NCBI RefSeq assembly: GCF_010078235.1
Contig: NZ_JAABOS010000003.1
Span: 248,001 to 312,000, forward strand
Origin: Cognatundibacterium crateris
GTDB lineage: Bacteria; Pseudomonadota; Gammaproteobacteria; Burkholderiales; Burkholderiaceae_D
Direction of reading: 5' to 3'
Length of the DNA: 64,000 bases
Made by a program: the position numbers and the translations under genes. Under the pieces are notes generated by a model. The model was not told the origin of the DNA. It saw only the letters and a program-made list of their open reading frames with translations, and ran no database searches. Positions 44,567-53,227 of the stretch are shown here, piece by piece. Within the stretch, counting starts at the first letter, position 1; each line of letters begins with the position of its first letter.

Positions 44567-45058
44567 TAAGCGTTGCCGGGTGTGGCCCGGCGGCCACTTA
44601 CTTTTTCTTGCTTCGCCAAGAAAAAGTAAGCAAAAAGAAGGCGACCGCAATGTCACTGCCCCTGCGGGGTTCCCTTTGCTGCGAGCCAAAAAATGGGAAA
44701 GCTTCGAAACTCGCTGCGCTCAGACAACGAAGCTTTCTTATTCCATTTTTTAACTCGCATCAAAGGCAGTGCCTGAGCGGATAGTGCCGCACTCCCGCGC
44801 GCAACGATCGCCCTTAGGCGGAAGGTGATCCGCTTGAGACGATGCAATTGATGTGGTCTGGAAAATGGATCAGAAATGACCGCTGTCTGAGCGTAGCGAG
44901 TTGCGGTCATTTCCCATTTTACTGAGCACATCAATTGTGCTGTAGCGTAGCGTAAGCACCCGAAGGGCGAGTCTTGCGGTCGTCTTTCTTTTGCTTCCTT
45001 TTCTTTGACGAAGCAAAGAAAAGGGAGTGGCCGCCGGGCCACCCCCGGCAACGCTTAG
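44567..45058. repeat. Composite ~490-nt inverted-repeat element between yidC and mnmE
   Basis: Outer arms 44567-44649 and 44974-45058 are inverted copies (shared parts: TAAGCGTTGCCGGG, TGGCCCGGCGGCCACT and GCTTCG flanked by A/T-rich tracts). Inside are two long imperfect hairpins: 44688-44751 (AAAAAATGG ... CCATTTTTT and AAAGCTTCG ... CGAAGCTTT) and 44845-44936 (CAATTGATGTG ... CACATCAATTG, AATGACCGC ... GCGGTCATT). Their loops, ACTCGCTGCGCTCAGACA and TGTCTGAGCGTAGCGAGT, complement each other at 17 of 18 bases. A 132-codon minus-strand frame here is a by-product of the repeat. No transposase seen. Confidence 0.85.
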
Positions 45059-45179
45059 TCAAAGCATCCATGAAGCCAAATAACCAAGCCCACAAACTTT
45101 GTCGCATTTCCGTCACACAATACACATCGAAAACACAAGCTTACTGGGTGCTAACTCAGAGCACAGATAGAATTTACTT

Positions 45180-46586
45180 ATGATTTATGAACCTATCCCT
45201 ATCGCCGCTATTGCAACCGCGCCTGGACGCGGTGGTATCGGCGTTGTCCGTATTTCGGGCAAAGACCTGGGCCCGGTGATACGGGCTTTGTTTAACGACA
45301 CCCAGTTCAAACCGCGCCATGCAACGTATTTGCCGTTCACGCAAGCCGATGGCAGTGTGATCGATCAGGGTATCGCGATTTATTTCAAAGCACCCCATTC
45401 CTACACTGGTGAAGACGTGCTGGAGCTGCAAGGCCATGGTGGCCCGGTGGTGATGCAGATGTTACTGAGCCGTTGTCTGGAAGCGGGCCAGGCCGCCGGT
45501 TTGCGCCTGGCTGAGCCGGGCGAGTTTACGCAGCGTGCCTTCCTCAACGACAAGCTCGATCTGGCGCAGGCGGAAGCGGTGTCCGATCTGATCGAGGCCT
45601 CGACCGAGGCCGCTGCTAAGTCGGCTTCGCAATCCTTATCCGGCGCTTTTTCGCGCGTGATCCATGAACTGGTCGATAAGGTGGTGAATTTACGCATGCT
45701 GGTGGAAGCGACGCTGGATTTTCCTGAAGAAGAAATCGATTTCCTGGAAAAATCCAATGCACGCGGTCAGCTCAGCACCATACAGGCAGCTTTGCAAAAA
45801 GTATTTGAACAGGCTGCACAGGGCGCTTTGTTGCGCCAGGGTCTGAACGTGGTGCTGGCCGGGCAGCCGAATGTGGGCAAGTCTTCTTTGCTCAATGCGC
45901 TGGCCGGGGATGATGTCGCCATCGTCACACCTATCGCCGGAACCACGCGCGATAAAGTCACAGAAACTATTCACATCGAAGGCATCCCGCTCAATATCAT
46001 CGACACCGCCGGTATCCGGCATGAGCATGATGATGCCGAGCCGGGCGGCATCGTGAATGCGATTGATGCGGTCGAACGCATAGGCATAGAACGCACCTGG
46101 GCCGAAGTGGAAAAAGCGGATGTGATCCTGCATTTGCTGGATGCCAGCCGTGGCCCTACCCGCGCCGATGAAGCCATCGTGGCACGCTTTCCGGATGGCG
46201 TGCCTGTCATCCGTGTGTGGAACAAAATCGACTTGTCCGGCCATCATGCCAGTGTCGATCCTATGGAAGATGCAACTCACATCTATCTGTCGGCGCAGGA
46301 CCATGTAGGGATAGATTTATTGCGCCAGGAATTGCTGCGTATTGCAGGCTGGGAGCAAACCGGTGAATCCCTGTATCTGGCACGTGAACGTCATCTGATT
46401 GCCCTCAAACACGCACATGAACATCTGCAGCAAGCCGCTGAGTATGCGGCGCAAAACGATCAGTTACTCGATTTATTCGCCGAAGAATTACGCCTGACGC
46501 AGGACAGACTCAACAGCATCACCGGTGAATTCACCAGTGATGATTTGCTGGGTGTGATTTTCTCGCGTTTTTGTATCGGTAAATAA
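45180..46586 (+). CDS. mnmE: tRNA uridine-5-carboxymethylaminomethyl(34) synthesis GTPase
   Basis: 468 aa. The N-terminal folate-binding domain is 1-120 ([36 protein letters not shown] in part). The Ras-like G domain has P-loop GQPNVGKS (228-235), TTRDKV and DTAGIRHE, inserted into a helical domain. The C-terminal FCIGK carries the conserved Cys. With MnmG it modifies the wobble uridine of several tRNAs. Separated from yidC by the composite repeat, so it needs its own promoter. Confidence 0.97.
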   Translation: MIYEPIPIAAIATAPGRGGIGVVRISGKDLGPVIRALFNDTQFKPRHATYLPFTQADGSVIDQGIAIYFKAPHSYTGEDVLELQGHGGPVVMQMLLSRCLEAGQAAGLRLAEPGEFTQRAFLNDKLDLAQAEAVSDLIEASTEAAAKSASQSLSGAFSRVIHELVDKVVNLRMLVEATLDFPEEEIDFLEKSNARGQLSTIQAALQKVFEQAAQGALLRQGLNVVLAGQPNVGKSSLLNALAGDDVAIVTPIAGTTRDKVTETIHIEGIPLNIIDTAGIRHEHDDAEPGGIVNAIDAVERIGIERTWAEVEKADVILHLLDASRGPTRADEAIVARFPDGVPVIRVWNKIDLSGHHASVDPMEDATHIYLSAQDHVGIDLLRQELLRIAGWEQTGESLYLARERHLIALKHAHEHLQQAAEYAAQNDQLLDLFAEELRLTQDRLNSITGEFTSDDLLGVIFSRFCIGK

Positions 46587-46640
46587 GCGTCAGTCCTGAG
46601 CATGCATGGCCAGCGGATGCTGGCCGCAGATGCATGACAC

Positions 46641-47360
46641 TCAGTCAGCATGTGCCATTTGTCTGAGCCGCTCTGTTACCTGGGGTTTCAGTGCATCCAC
46701 CAGGTGGTAGCGGCTGCTCAGTGGATAGTCCAGCGGTGAAAATGGCATCGTCACCTGCTCATAACGCTCCATCGTCGCCAGCAGCGTGCTTAGCTGCTGA
46801 TGCGTCAGCTGATCCCACGCAGTGTCCCGGATCAGGGAATTCATTTTTTCCTGCAGCACTTCTTTCAGCGCTAACTGCGCAATCGAATCAGGACAGGCAA
46901 CGCAAATACCGAAAGTGCCGTTTTGAAACGCATTCCAGATCTGGCTGCAACGCTGCTGCATGCCACTTTCTATGCGCTGGTCCTGCACATCAAAGCAATC
47001 GCTGAGCCGCCACAGCGTCTGATGTAAGCGCTGTAATTCTGCGCTCAGTTGTTGGCAGAATGCGGCTTTGATTTGCGCCTGCCGCAGATGGCTGGTCTGG
47101 CCTGCGCCAGTATCCAACACAAACTTCACCCAGCCCTGGTATTCGGGGCGGAAAAATTCACCGGCCTTGCTGCCTGCAGCCTCCATGCTGCCAAAAACTT
47201 TGCTGTGTACGCGGCCTGTGCTATCGACGATATACGAAGGCGCAGGGATCAGGCCTTCCGCTAACAGCGTGCGCAACATGCTTTGATCGATGCCGCAATG
47301 GGCGGCGTAGGCGGGTGCGGGCAGAAAATAGTGCTGCAGATAGTCGTCAAGCTGAGTCAT
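46641..47360 (-). CDS. DUF6058-like natural-product-biosynthesis-associated protein
   Basis: 239 aa. N-terminal LDDYLQHYFLPAPAYAAHCGID and LIPAPSYIVDSTG are typical of DUF6058 proteins, often found beside biosynthetic or P450 genes. The middle and C-terminal parts are helical with FRPEYQGWVKFVLDTG and no catalytic motif that I recognise. Its start overlaps the stop of the monooxygenase gene by one base (TGATG), so it is translated with it. Role unknown; family match is from memory of sequence style. Confidence 0.6.
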   Translation of the reverse strand: MTQLDDYLQHYFLPAPAYAAHCGIDQSMLRTLLAEGLIPAPSYIVDSTGRVHSKVFGSMEAAGSKAGEFFRPEYQGWVKFVLDTGAGQTSHLRQAQIKAAFCQQLSAELQRLHQTLWRLSDCFDVQDQRIESGMQQRCSQIWNAFQNGTFGICVACPDSIAQLALKEVLQEKMNSLIRDTAWDQLTHQQLSTLLATMERYEQVTMPFSPLDYPLSSRYHLVDALKPQVTERLRQMAHAD

Positions 47361-47764
47361 CAGACTTCCTTGAAATGGGTGAAGTTGCTCTTGTCGGCGG
47401 CACTTTGATTCCCGCCGTGTAAGTTCTTGCTGTCTGCCGGTGCCTGATCCCGCTCCGTCATCCCGTAATCCCGGATGACCGCGGCGATTCTTAAACGGTA
47501 GCCGCTAAACAGATGGCTCCGGCCTGCGATCTGGGCGGCGCGGTGCGCATCCAGATCACGCCAGGCGCGCACCGCATCTTCATCGCGCCAGAATGACAAA
47601 GATAAAATCTTGCCTGGCTCACGCAGACTCTGAAAGCGTTCTATCGAGATGAAGCCATCCATATTCTGCAAAGTCTCGCCGAGTTCGGCTGCCAGTTGCT
47701 GGTAGCCCTTCAGAGCATCCGGACCTTCCGGCTTGATGCTGACTTCAAAGATAACCGCGATCAT
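47360..47764 (-). CDS. Antibiotic-biosynthesis-monooxygenase (ABM) domain protein
   Basis: 134 aa. Residues ~1-95 fit the ABM ferredoxin-like fold: MIAVIFEVSIKPEG, a helix LKGYQQLAAELGETLQNMDGF, then the strand FISIERFQSLREPGKILSLSFWRDEDAVRAWRD (in part KILSLSFWRDEDAVRAW). The last ~35 residues are polar and not conserved. ABM proteins are small cofactor-free oxygenases or heme-degrading relatives. Overlaps the P450 gene by ATGA and the DUF6058 gene by TGATG: middle of a three-gene operon. Confidence 0.85.
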   Translation of the reverse strand: MIAVIFEVSIKPEGPDALKGYQQLAAELGETLQNMDGFISIERFQSLREPGKILSLSFWRDEDAVRAWRDLDAHRAAQIAGRSHLFSGYRLRIAAVIRDYGMTERDQAPADSKNLHGGNQSAADKSNFTHFKEV

Positions 47765-48996
47765 GCTGTTTCCTTAGTATGAGTCCAAACCGGCAGCCGC
47801 CCGTTGGCGGAGTTTTCATAGCTGACCTGCCACTGATCCAGCGCCAGTGACCATGTGCCTGCCAAGCGTGTGGCCGTGGCGGTGATCTGGCAGGCCAATT
47901 GCTGGCCAGGGCAGGCATGGCGTCCATAGCCAAAGCTGTACAGTGTGCGCTGAGGCCGCTGCAAACGAAATTCGCAGGCTTGTTCATGGATAGCCGTATC
48001 GATATTGGCTGCCGCCAGTAGTAACAATACGACCGCATCTTGCGGCAGATACGTGTTACCGATATGGGTGGCGGTTGTGACATAGCGGCGGGTATTCTGT
48101 ACCGGCGAGTGCAGGCGGCATACTTCTGCGACCCAGTCATTGATCAGGTCTGGCTGTTGCAGCACTTGCAAAAAGACGGCGGGGTAGTGCGTGCTATACA
48201 TCAGACTGGCCTGCAACAAGCCACGGCTGGCTTCATACGTCTGTGACAGCAGGCCTATGCAATTAGCGATGATGGCTTCAGCTGGCATTCCGCCTGACTT
48301 TCTGGCTTTAAGATGAATTTGTGCCAGCAAACTGTCTGCTGCTAATTCGCTCTCAGCCAACTGCGTGAAGGTGTGCAGCAGAGCTTGCGCCGCCTGATTG
48401 GCTGCGGCGATAGCCACGGCATCACCGGGCTTGGACAGCGCATGCACAAAAGCGGCAATGTGGCTTCTGATCTCCGGTATCAGGTATTCAGGGCAGCCAG
48501 ATAATTCAGCCACCACATACAAAGGCAGATCGCGTACCAGCTGATTCATGGCCGTCGCACTGAGCTTGTATTGCGCCGGATGCGACGCTGGCGGCGTCTG
48601 TGTTTCCGCTAAGGCTGCCGCCAGTCTGTGTGCGACCTGTTCAGTCGTTTGCTGCACGCGCTGCCCATCCAGCTGTTGCAGACAGTCTTGCAGGATGCGC
48701 TTGCCAGTGGCATGGGTCTGCCCCTCATTCATGCGTATCAGCTGCTGGAAAATCTGCGCTGTGCTGCCGCTACCCAGCGCAGCCGGTACCATTTCAGCGG
48801 GCGGACGTACCGCGCAAGCCGGGGAGTTGAATATCTCCATGATGTCGCTTGCATGGGCCGCGATCCACATCCTGAGTTCAGGACAGTAGTGTATGCCCGG
48901 CTGCTCCAGCAATTGTCGGTAATAGCCGGGCGCCGCAGGATGCGAGGCAGCGGCGATTGCATGGGGAATCGGTGGATTGAGGAAGTCTGTTTGCAT
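47761..48996 (-). CDS. Cytochrome P450
   Basis: 411 aa. The heme loop FGYGRHACPGQQ carries ligand Cys362. The ExxR of helix K is EVCR. In helix I the usual acid-Thr pair appears as Gln252-Thr253 in LLSQTYEAS, so the acid is missing; this QTYEA wording is known in one bacterial P450 subgroup. Soluble, no membrane anchor. It needs outside electron donors; no ferredoxin or reductase gene is adjacent. First gene of the operon with ABM and DUF6058 genes; the ArsR gene lies 74 nt away in the opposite direction. Confidence 0.93.
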   Translation of the reverse strand: MQTDFLNPPIPHAIAAASHPAAPGYYRQLLEQPGIHYCPELRMWIAAHASDIMEIFNSPACAVRPPAEMVPAALGSGSTAQIFQQLIRMNEGQTHATGKRILQDCLQQLDGQRVQQTTEQVAHRLAAALAETQTPPASHPAQYKLSATAMNQLVRDLPLYVVAELSGCPEYLIPEIRSHIAAFVHALSKPGDAVAIAAANQAAQALLHTFTQLAESELAADSLLAQIHLKARKSGGMPAEAIIANCIGLLSQTYEASRGLLQASLMYSTHYPAVFLQVLQQPDLINDWVAEVCRLHSPVQNTRRYVTTATHIGNTYLPQDAVVLLLLAAANIDTAIHEQACEFRLQRPQRTLYSFGYGRHACPGQQLACQITATATRLAGTWSLALDQWQVSYENSANGRLPVWTHTKETA

Positions 48997-49070
48997 ATCT
49001 GTGTCTTTCCTGATGAATTTGCCGCAGAATACGCGTGGATTGATGAATACACTTCGTTGGGGGTCAAACT

Positions 49071-49784
49071 ATGGATGTCGTTACGCCAGATCAGCAGTTA
49101 GCCAGAATCGCCGCATTGATTGCAGACCCGGCGCGTGCCCGTATGCTTTGCTGTCTGCTGGATGGTCGTGCGCGTACCGCGACCGAGCTGGCTGCAATCG
49201 CCGACATCAGCGCCTCCACCACCAGTGTGCATTTAGCGAAATTCACTGAGCAGGGCTGGCTCAGGATGCTGCCACAGGGCAGGCACCGGTATTTTCAATT
49301 GGACAGGCCCGACGTCGCACAGGCGCTGGAGTCCTTATTGCGACTGGCAGCGCAAGATCTGCCGCCATTTCAGGCTTCGACACCGCAGCGACTGCGGCTT
49401 GCGCGGCGCTGCTATGACCATCTGGCCGGAGAAATTGCCGTTGCTGTTCATGATGCCTGCTTTGCGCAGCATCACTTGATTCGGCAGGAGGACGGACAGG
49501 AAGACTATCAGCTCACACCAGGCGGAGAGCAACTGTTCGCGCGCATGGGAATCGAGACTGCGAGTCTGCGTAGCAAAAGGCGGCGTTTCGCATGTGCCTG
49601 TATGGATTGGAGTGAGCGCCGCTCCCATCTGGCAGGCGCATTGGGGGCGGCTTTGTTGAGCCATGCAATGCAACAGCGCTGGCTGGAAGCGGATTTAGAT
49701 AGCAGGGCTTTACAGCTTACCTCTGTGGGCAAGCGCCAGTTTCAGGCATTTTTTGGTATCACCATTGGGCTGCCTTGTTCCTGA
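49071..49784 (+). CDS. ArsR-type winged-helix transcriptional regulator
   Basis: 237 aa. The winged-helix domain (residues ~8-95) has ADPARARMLCCLLDGRARTATELA, the recognition helix SASTTSVHLAKFTEQG and wing PQGRHRYFQL. The long C-terminal part (~100-237) has HDACFAQHHL and RRRFACACMDW with several Cys/His but no clear metal site of the classical ArsR type. Divergent from the P450 operon across 74 nt, so the P450 genes are its natural target. Its last 43 nt overlap the convergent membrane protein gene. Confidence 0.87.
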   Translation: MDVVTPDQQLARIAALIADPARARMLCCLLDGRARTATELAAIADISASTTSVHLAKFTEQGWLRMLPQGRHRYFQLDRPDVAQALESLLRLAAQDLPPFQASTPQRLRLARRCYDHLAGEIAVAVHDACFAQHHLIRQEDGQEDYQLTPGGEQLFARMGIETASLRSKRRRFACACMDWSERRSHLAGALGAALLSHAMQQRWLEADLDSRALQLTSVGKRQFQAFFGITIGLPCS

Positions 49785-50086
49785 TCCAGCAGAGACAGCA
49801 CTGCAGGGCGCAGAGTACGCAGGTAGAGATGATCGGCCAGTAATTGCAGCAAGAAGCTCAGCGTTAACATAGGCAGCGCTCCAAACAGCTCGGAGTCGTA
49901 CATAAATGCTGCAAAGGCCAGGATGTTGATGACACCGCTGGCAACTGCCCACCAGTGACGGCGCTGGCTGTTGAAAGCTGATTGCTGAGCCGTCTCCAGC
50001 AATGCCGGATAGCGTACTGGCGCGACTTCAGCCAGCTCTGGGATTGCTTTGAGTATCGAGTCCTGAAAATAGACCAGGTAAAACAT
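49742..50086 (-). CDS. Small membrane protein, unknown function
   Basis: 114 aa from the ATG at 50086 with GAGGG upstream; a longer frame (to 50143) lacks that site. Soluble N-terminus (~1-43), then two hydrophobic helices WWAVASGVINILAFAAFMY and LPMLTLSFLLQLLADHLYL. The C-terminus is polar and overlaps the ArsR gene's end. Family not recognised. Confidence 0.65.
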   Translation of the reverse strand: MFYLVYFQDSILKAIPELAEVAPVRYPALLETAQQSAFNSQRRHWWAVASGVINILAFAAFMYDSELFGALPMLTLSFLLQLLADHLYLRTLRPAVLSLLDQEQGSPMVIPKNA

Positions 50087-50236
50087 GTCGCCCTCATTTG
50101 CGGTGCTTAAATCATTGCCAATATAGCACAGCGAACTCAGCACTTAGCAAGGATTTACGTGTTCTGCGCAGCCCAGAGCGCAATAGCCAGCCGGCTTATG
50201 TTAAGGTAGATCGTGTGAACATTTAAACTCTGCATC

Positions 50237-51019
50237 ATGTGTCAATTACTAGGAATGAATTGCAATACCCCGACCGATATCGTCTTCAGCTTTACCGGTT
50301 TTGCGACGCGCGGCGGTCTGACCGATGAGCATAAAGATGGCTGGGGCATCGCTTTTTTTGAAGGCAATGGCGTGCGCCTGTTTGTCGATCATCAGCCCGC
50401 GATGAGCTCGCCGGTGGCAGAGCTCATCAAACGCTATCCGATCAAATCCGAAAATGTGATTGCACATATCCGCAAAGCGACGCAGGGCGAAGTGATGCTG
50501 GAAAACTGCCATCCGTTTGTGCGCGAATGCTGGGGCAAATACTGGGTATTTGCTCATAATGGCGATCTGAAAAATTTTGCGCCCCAGCTCGATGGCAGCT
50601 TTCTGCCGGTCGGCAGCACCGACAGCGAAACTGCATTCTGCTATCTGTTACAGCGCATGCGTGAACGCTTTGGTGAGCAAAGCCCGGACTTGCCCGCACT
50701 GAGCCGCTTCATGCAAGATATTTGCCGTGAAATCGCGGCCTATGGCACCTTTAATCTGATGCTGTCTAACGGAGAGGCCTTGTTCACCCATTGTTCGACC
50801 AAGTTGCACTACATCGTGCGTCAGTATCCTTTCCCTACTGCCAGCCTGTCGGATGAACAAATGAGTGTGGATTTTTCTGAAGTGACCACACCACGCGACA
50901 AGGTGGCAGTGATCGTGACCGAACCACTCACTCATAATGAAAGCTGGACCCAGTACCAGCCCGGTGAGCTGAAAGTCTTCGTCGATGGTGATGTCTGGCT
51001 GGCAGGAGAGGCCGCATGA
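50237..51019 (+). CDS. Class II glutamine amidotransferase (YafJ-like)
   Basis: 260 aa. After Met removal the nucleophile is Cys2 (MCQLLGMNC). Typical class II parts are TRGGLTDEHKDGWGIAFFEG, HIRKATQG and FAHNGDLKNF. There is no synthase domain, so it is a stand-alone glutaminase of the YafJ group, possibly a gamma-glutamyl hydrolase. Its stop codon overlaps the LysR start (ATGA), which ties it to that regulator. Confidence 0.92.
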   Translation: MCQLLGMNCNTPTDIVFSFTGFATRGGLTDEHKDGWGIAFFEGNGVRLFVDHQPAMSSPVAELIKRYPIKSENVIAHIRKATQGEVMLENCHPFVRECWGKYWVFAHNGDLKNFAPQLDGSFLPVGSTDSETAFCYLLQRMRERFGEQSPDLPALSRFMQDICREIAAYGTFNLMLSNGEALFTHCSTKLHYIVRQYPFPTASLSDEQMSVDFSEVTTPRDKVAVIVTEPLTHNESWTQYQPGELKVFVDGDVWLAGEAA

Positions 51020-51942
51020 ACCCGCGTCTGGTCGATCAGCTCGATACCAACTTACTGCGCGTGCTGCATACCTTGCTGACTGAGCGCAGTGTGACCCGCA
51101 CCGCGATGAAGCTGGGACAGTCACAGCCAGCGATCAGTAATATGCTCAAACGGCTGCGCGATATCACTGGCGATGCGATTCTGGTGCGCGGTAAAAACGG
51201 CATGACACCGACTGAGCGTGGTCAGGAATTACTGCAACTGGCGCAGCAGGGGCTGAAGGTGATGGAGAGTATCGCCAGTCCCGCGCCCGCCTTTGTCGCC
51301 GCGACTACCCAACGCGTATTTCATCTGGGGGCGCCGGATTATCTGAGCGTGCTGTTGCTGCCGCTGGTGATGGAAAAAGTGCGTGAACTGGCACCAAATG
51401 CAGGCCTGGTGATCCATGCGCTGAATGCCGGCTTTGATTATGCGACTGCACTGGAAAACGGCGAACTCGATTGCGTGATCGGCAACTGGCCGGATCTGCC
51501 GCCGCAACTACATATCGCTCAATTGTTTGAAGATGAGCTGGTCTGCATGGTGAACCGCAAGCATCCTGTGGTCAGCAAAGGACTGTCGCTGCGCTACTAT
51601 CTGGATATGCCACATCTGGCACCGACGCCCTATATGGCAGGACACCGCAGCATCATCGACACGGCCCTGGCTGAATTGGGGCATAAGCGCAAAATCCAGA
51701 TGACGCTGCCTTATTTCGGCATGGTGCCGTATGTCTTGTCACGCACAGATTTGCTCTTCACCACCAGCCGCAGCTTTGCGGTGCAATGTGCGAAAGACTG
51801 GCCGATAGAAGTGCTGCCGGTACCGGTTCCTATGCCTAAGATGAAATTCTTTATGCTCTGGCATGAGCGTGTGCATGCGGCAGCGGAAGTGCAGTGGTTA
51901 CGAAAAATCATTGCCGAATCAGCGCAACAGGTGTGCGCCTAG
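51016..51942 (+). CDS. LysR-family transcriptional regulator
   Basis: 308 aa. N-terminal helix-turn-helix (residues ~8-68): LDTNLLRVLHTLLTERSVTRTAMKLGQSQPAIS. The C-terminal inducer-binding domain (~92-300) has APDYLSVLLLPLVMEKV. It resembles the NodD/SyrM-like subgroup (LxxLDTNLL...). ATGA overlap with the amidotransferase makes it the second gene of that operon; LysR genes are more often divergent from their targets. Terminator follows. Confidence 0.92.
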   Translation: MNPRLVDQLDTNLLRVLHTLLTERSVTRTAMKLGQSQPAISNMLKRLRDITGDAILVRGKNGMTPTERGQELLQLAQQGLKVMESIASPAPAFVAATTQRVFHLGAPDYLSVLLLPLVMEKVRELAPNAGLVIHALNAGFDYATALENGELDCVIGNWPDLPPQLHIAQLFEDELVCMVNRKHPVVSKGLSLRYYLDMPHLAPTPYMAGHRSIIDTALAELGHKRKIQMTLPYFGMVPYVLSRTDLLFTTSRSFAVQCAKDWPIEVLPVPVPMPKMKFFMLWHERVHAAAEVQWLRKIIAESAQQVCA

Positions 51943-51948
51943 CCATAA

Positions 51949-51983
51949 AAAAACGCGACTCACTGGTGAGCCGCGTTTTTATT
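51949..51983 (+). terminator. Terminator after the LysR gene
   Basis: Stem AAAACGCG-A-CTCA / TGAG-C-CGCGTTTT with one mismatch, T-run to the right and A-run to the left; may also serve the convergent transporter operon. Confidence 0.88.
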
Positions 51984-52028
51984 TAGGTCAGTGTAATTAA
52001 GCTGAGCTCAGCTTAGATCAACCTGGTA

Positions 52029-53171
52029 TTAGCCCGGAACCTTACCGTCCACGCCTTCCACATAGAACTTCACTTCATGCAGGAATTTGTCGTCTGCCAC
52101 GGCATCTTTGCCCAGCACTTCTTTACCGGTATTGTCTTTGATCGGACCTTTCCAGATGGGTGCTGTGCCATCGATCACACCCTGACGACGTTCTGCGATG
52201 AGTTTTTTGACTTCATCAGACAGCGTGGCATTGAAAGACTTGAGGTCTATCATGTTTTCTTTCAGACCCCACCAGGTAGTGTCTGATTTCCATTTGCCTT
52301 CCAATACTTCGCCTACGCGTTTGTTGTAGTACACGCTCCAGTCTATGGTAGAGGCGGCTACGTGGGCTTTCGGACCGAACTTAGTCATGTCGCTGTCCCA
52401 GCCAAATGCGAGCACGCCTTTTTCTTCTGCAGTCTGCACCACTGCTGCGGAATCGGTATTTTGCATCAGCACGTCCACGCCCTGACCGATCAGGGTAGTC
52501 GCTGCTTCGCGTTCTTTGCCCGGATCAAACCATTTATTGACCCACACGACTTTGGTGGTGGCATTCGGATTTACAGAGCGTGCGCCCAGTGTGAAGGAGT
52601 TAATATTGCGCAGCACTTCAGGAATCGGTACCGAAGCGACCACACCCAGCTTGCCGGATTTGCTCAGCTTACCGGCAGCCACACCGGCCAGATACGCGCC
52701 TTCATAAGTACGCACATCGTATTGCGCCAGATTGGCTGCGGTTTTGAAGCCGGTCGCATGTTCGAATTTCACATCCGGGAAATCCTTGGCGACTTTGACC
52801 ATCGCTTCCATATAGCCGAAGGTGGTGCCGAAGATCAGCTTATTACCCTGGCTGGCCAGATCGCGGATCACGCGTTCTGCATCGGCTGCGCTTTCCGGAA
52901 CGTTTTCGACGAAAGTGGTTTTTACTTTTTCGCCATACTGTGCCTCGACTTGCTTACGGGCCGCATCATGCGCGTAAGTCCAGCCTGCATCGCCGACCGG
53001 GCCCACGTAAATGAAGGCGACTTTCAGTGCTTCTGCGCTGTTGGCAGCGGCGGCACCGGATGCTGCGGAAGCAGCTGGCTGCGCTTCGTCTTTCTTGCCG
53101 CAGGCGGCCAGTCCGAGTACGGCAAACGAGATCGCAGCGACCAGGGTTTTTCTACGGGAGATTGTCATCAT
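52029..53171 (-). CDS. BMP-family (PnrA-like) nucleoside-binding lipoprotein of an ABC transporter
   Basis: 380 aa. Lipobox LAAC at residues 21-24 (Cys24), followed by GKKDE and an Ala-rich linker. The BMP domain (~50-370) has KVAFIYVGPVGDAGWTYAHD, the family opening, and FGTTFGYMEAMVKVA and VLMQNTDSAAVVQTAEEKGVLAFGWDSDM (in part VLMQNTDSAAVVQTAEE). It captures purine nucleosides or related compounds in the periplasm. Last gene of the operon ATPase-permease-permease-BMP, with 56 nt before it. An AAGGAAG site precedes two adjacent ATGs. Confidence 0.93.
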   Translation of the reverse strand: MMTISRRKTLVAAISFAVLGLAACGKKDEAQPAASAASGAAAANSAEALKVAFIYVGPVGDAGWTYAHDAARKQVEAQYGEKVKTTFVENVPESAADAERVIRDLASQGNKLIFGTTFGYMEAMVKVAKDFPDVKFEHATGFKTAANLAQYDVRTYEGAYLAGVAAGKLSKSGKLGVVASVPIPEVLRNINSFTLGARSVNPNATTKVVWVNKWFDPGKEREAATTLIGQGVDVLMQNTDSAAVVQTAEEKGVLAFGWDSDMTKFGPKAHVAASTIDWSVYYNKRVGEVLEGKWKSDTTWWGLKENMIDLKSFNATLSDEVKKLIAERRQGVIDGTAPIWKGPIKDNTGKEVLGKDAVADDKFLHEVKFYVEGVDGKVPG

Positions 53172-53227
53172 GGACTTCCTTCAGTGAACAAAACAATAAA
53201 TGCATTTGAAAATCAACAGCATCGTCA

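Noticed and set aside
44653-45051. A 132-codon minus-strand frame with a Pro/Arg/Lys-rich product
   Set aside because: Fully inside the composite inverted repeat; its 'protein' is a translation of repeat arms. Similar frames are probably annotated wrongly in many genomes.
44567-45058. Intact insertion sequence
   Set aside because: Inverted ends are present but there is no transposase frame and no clear target duplication.
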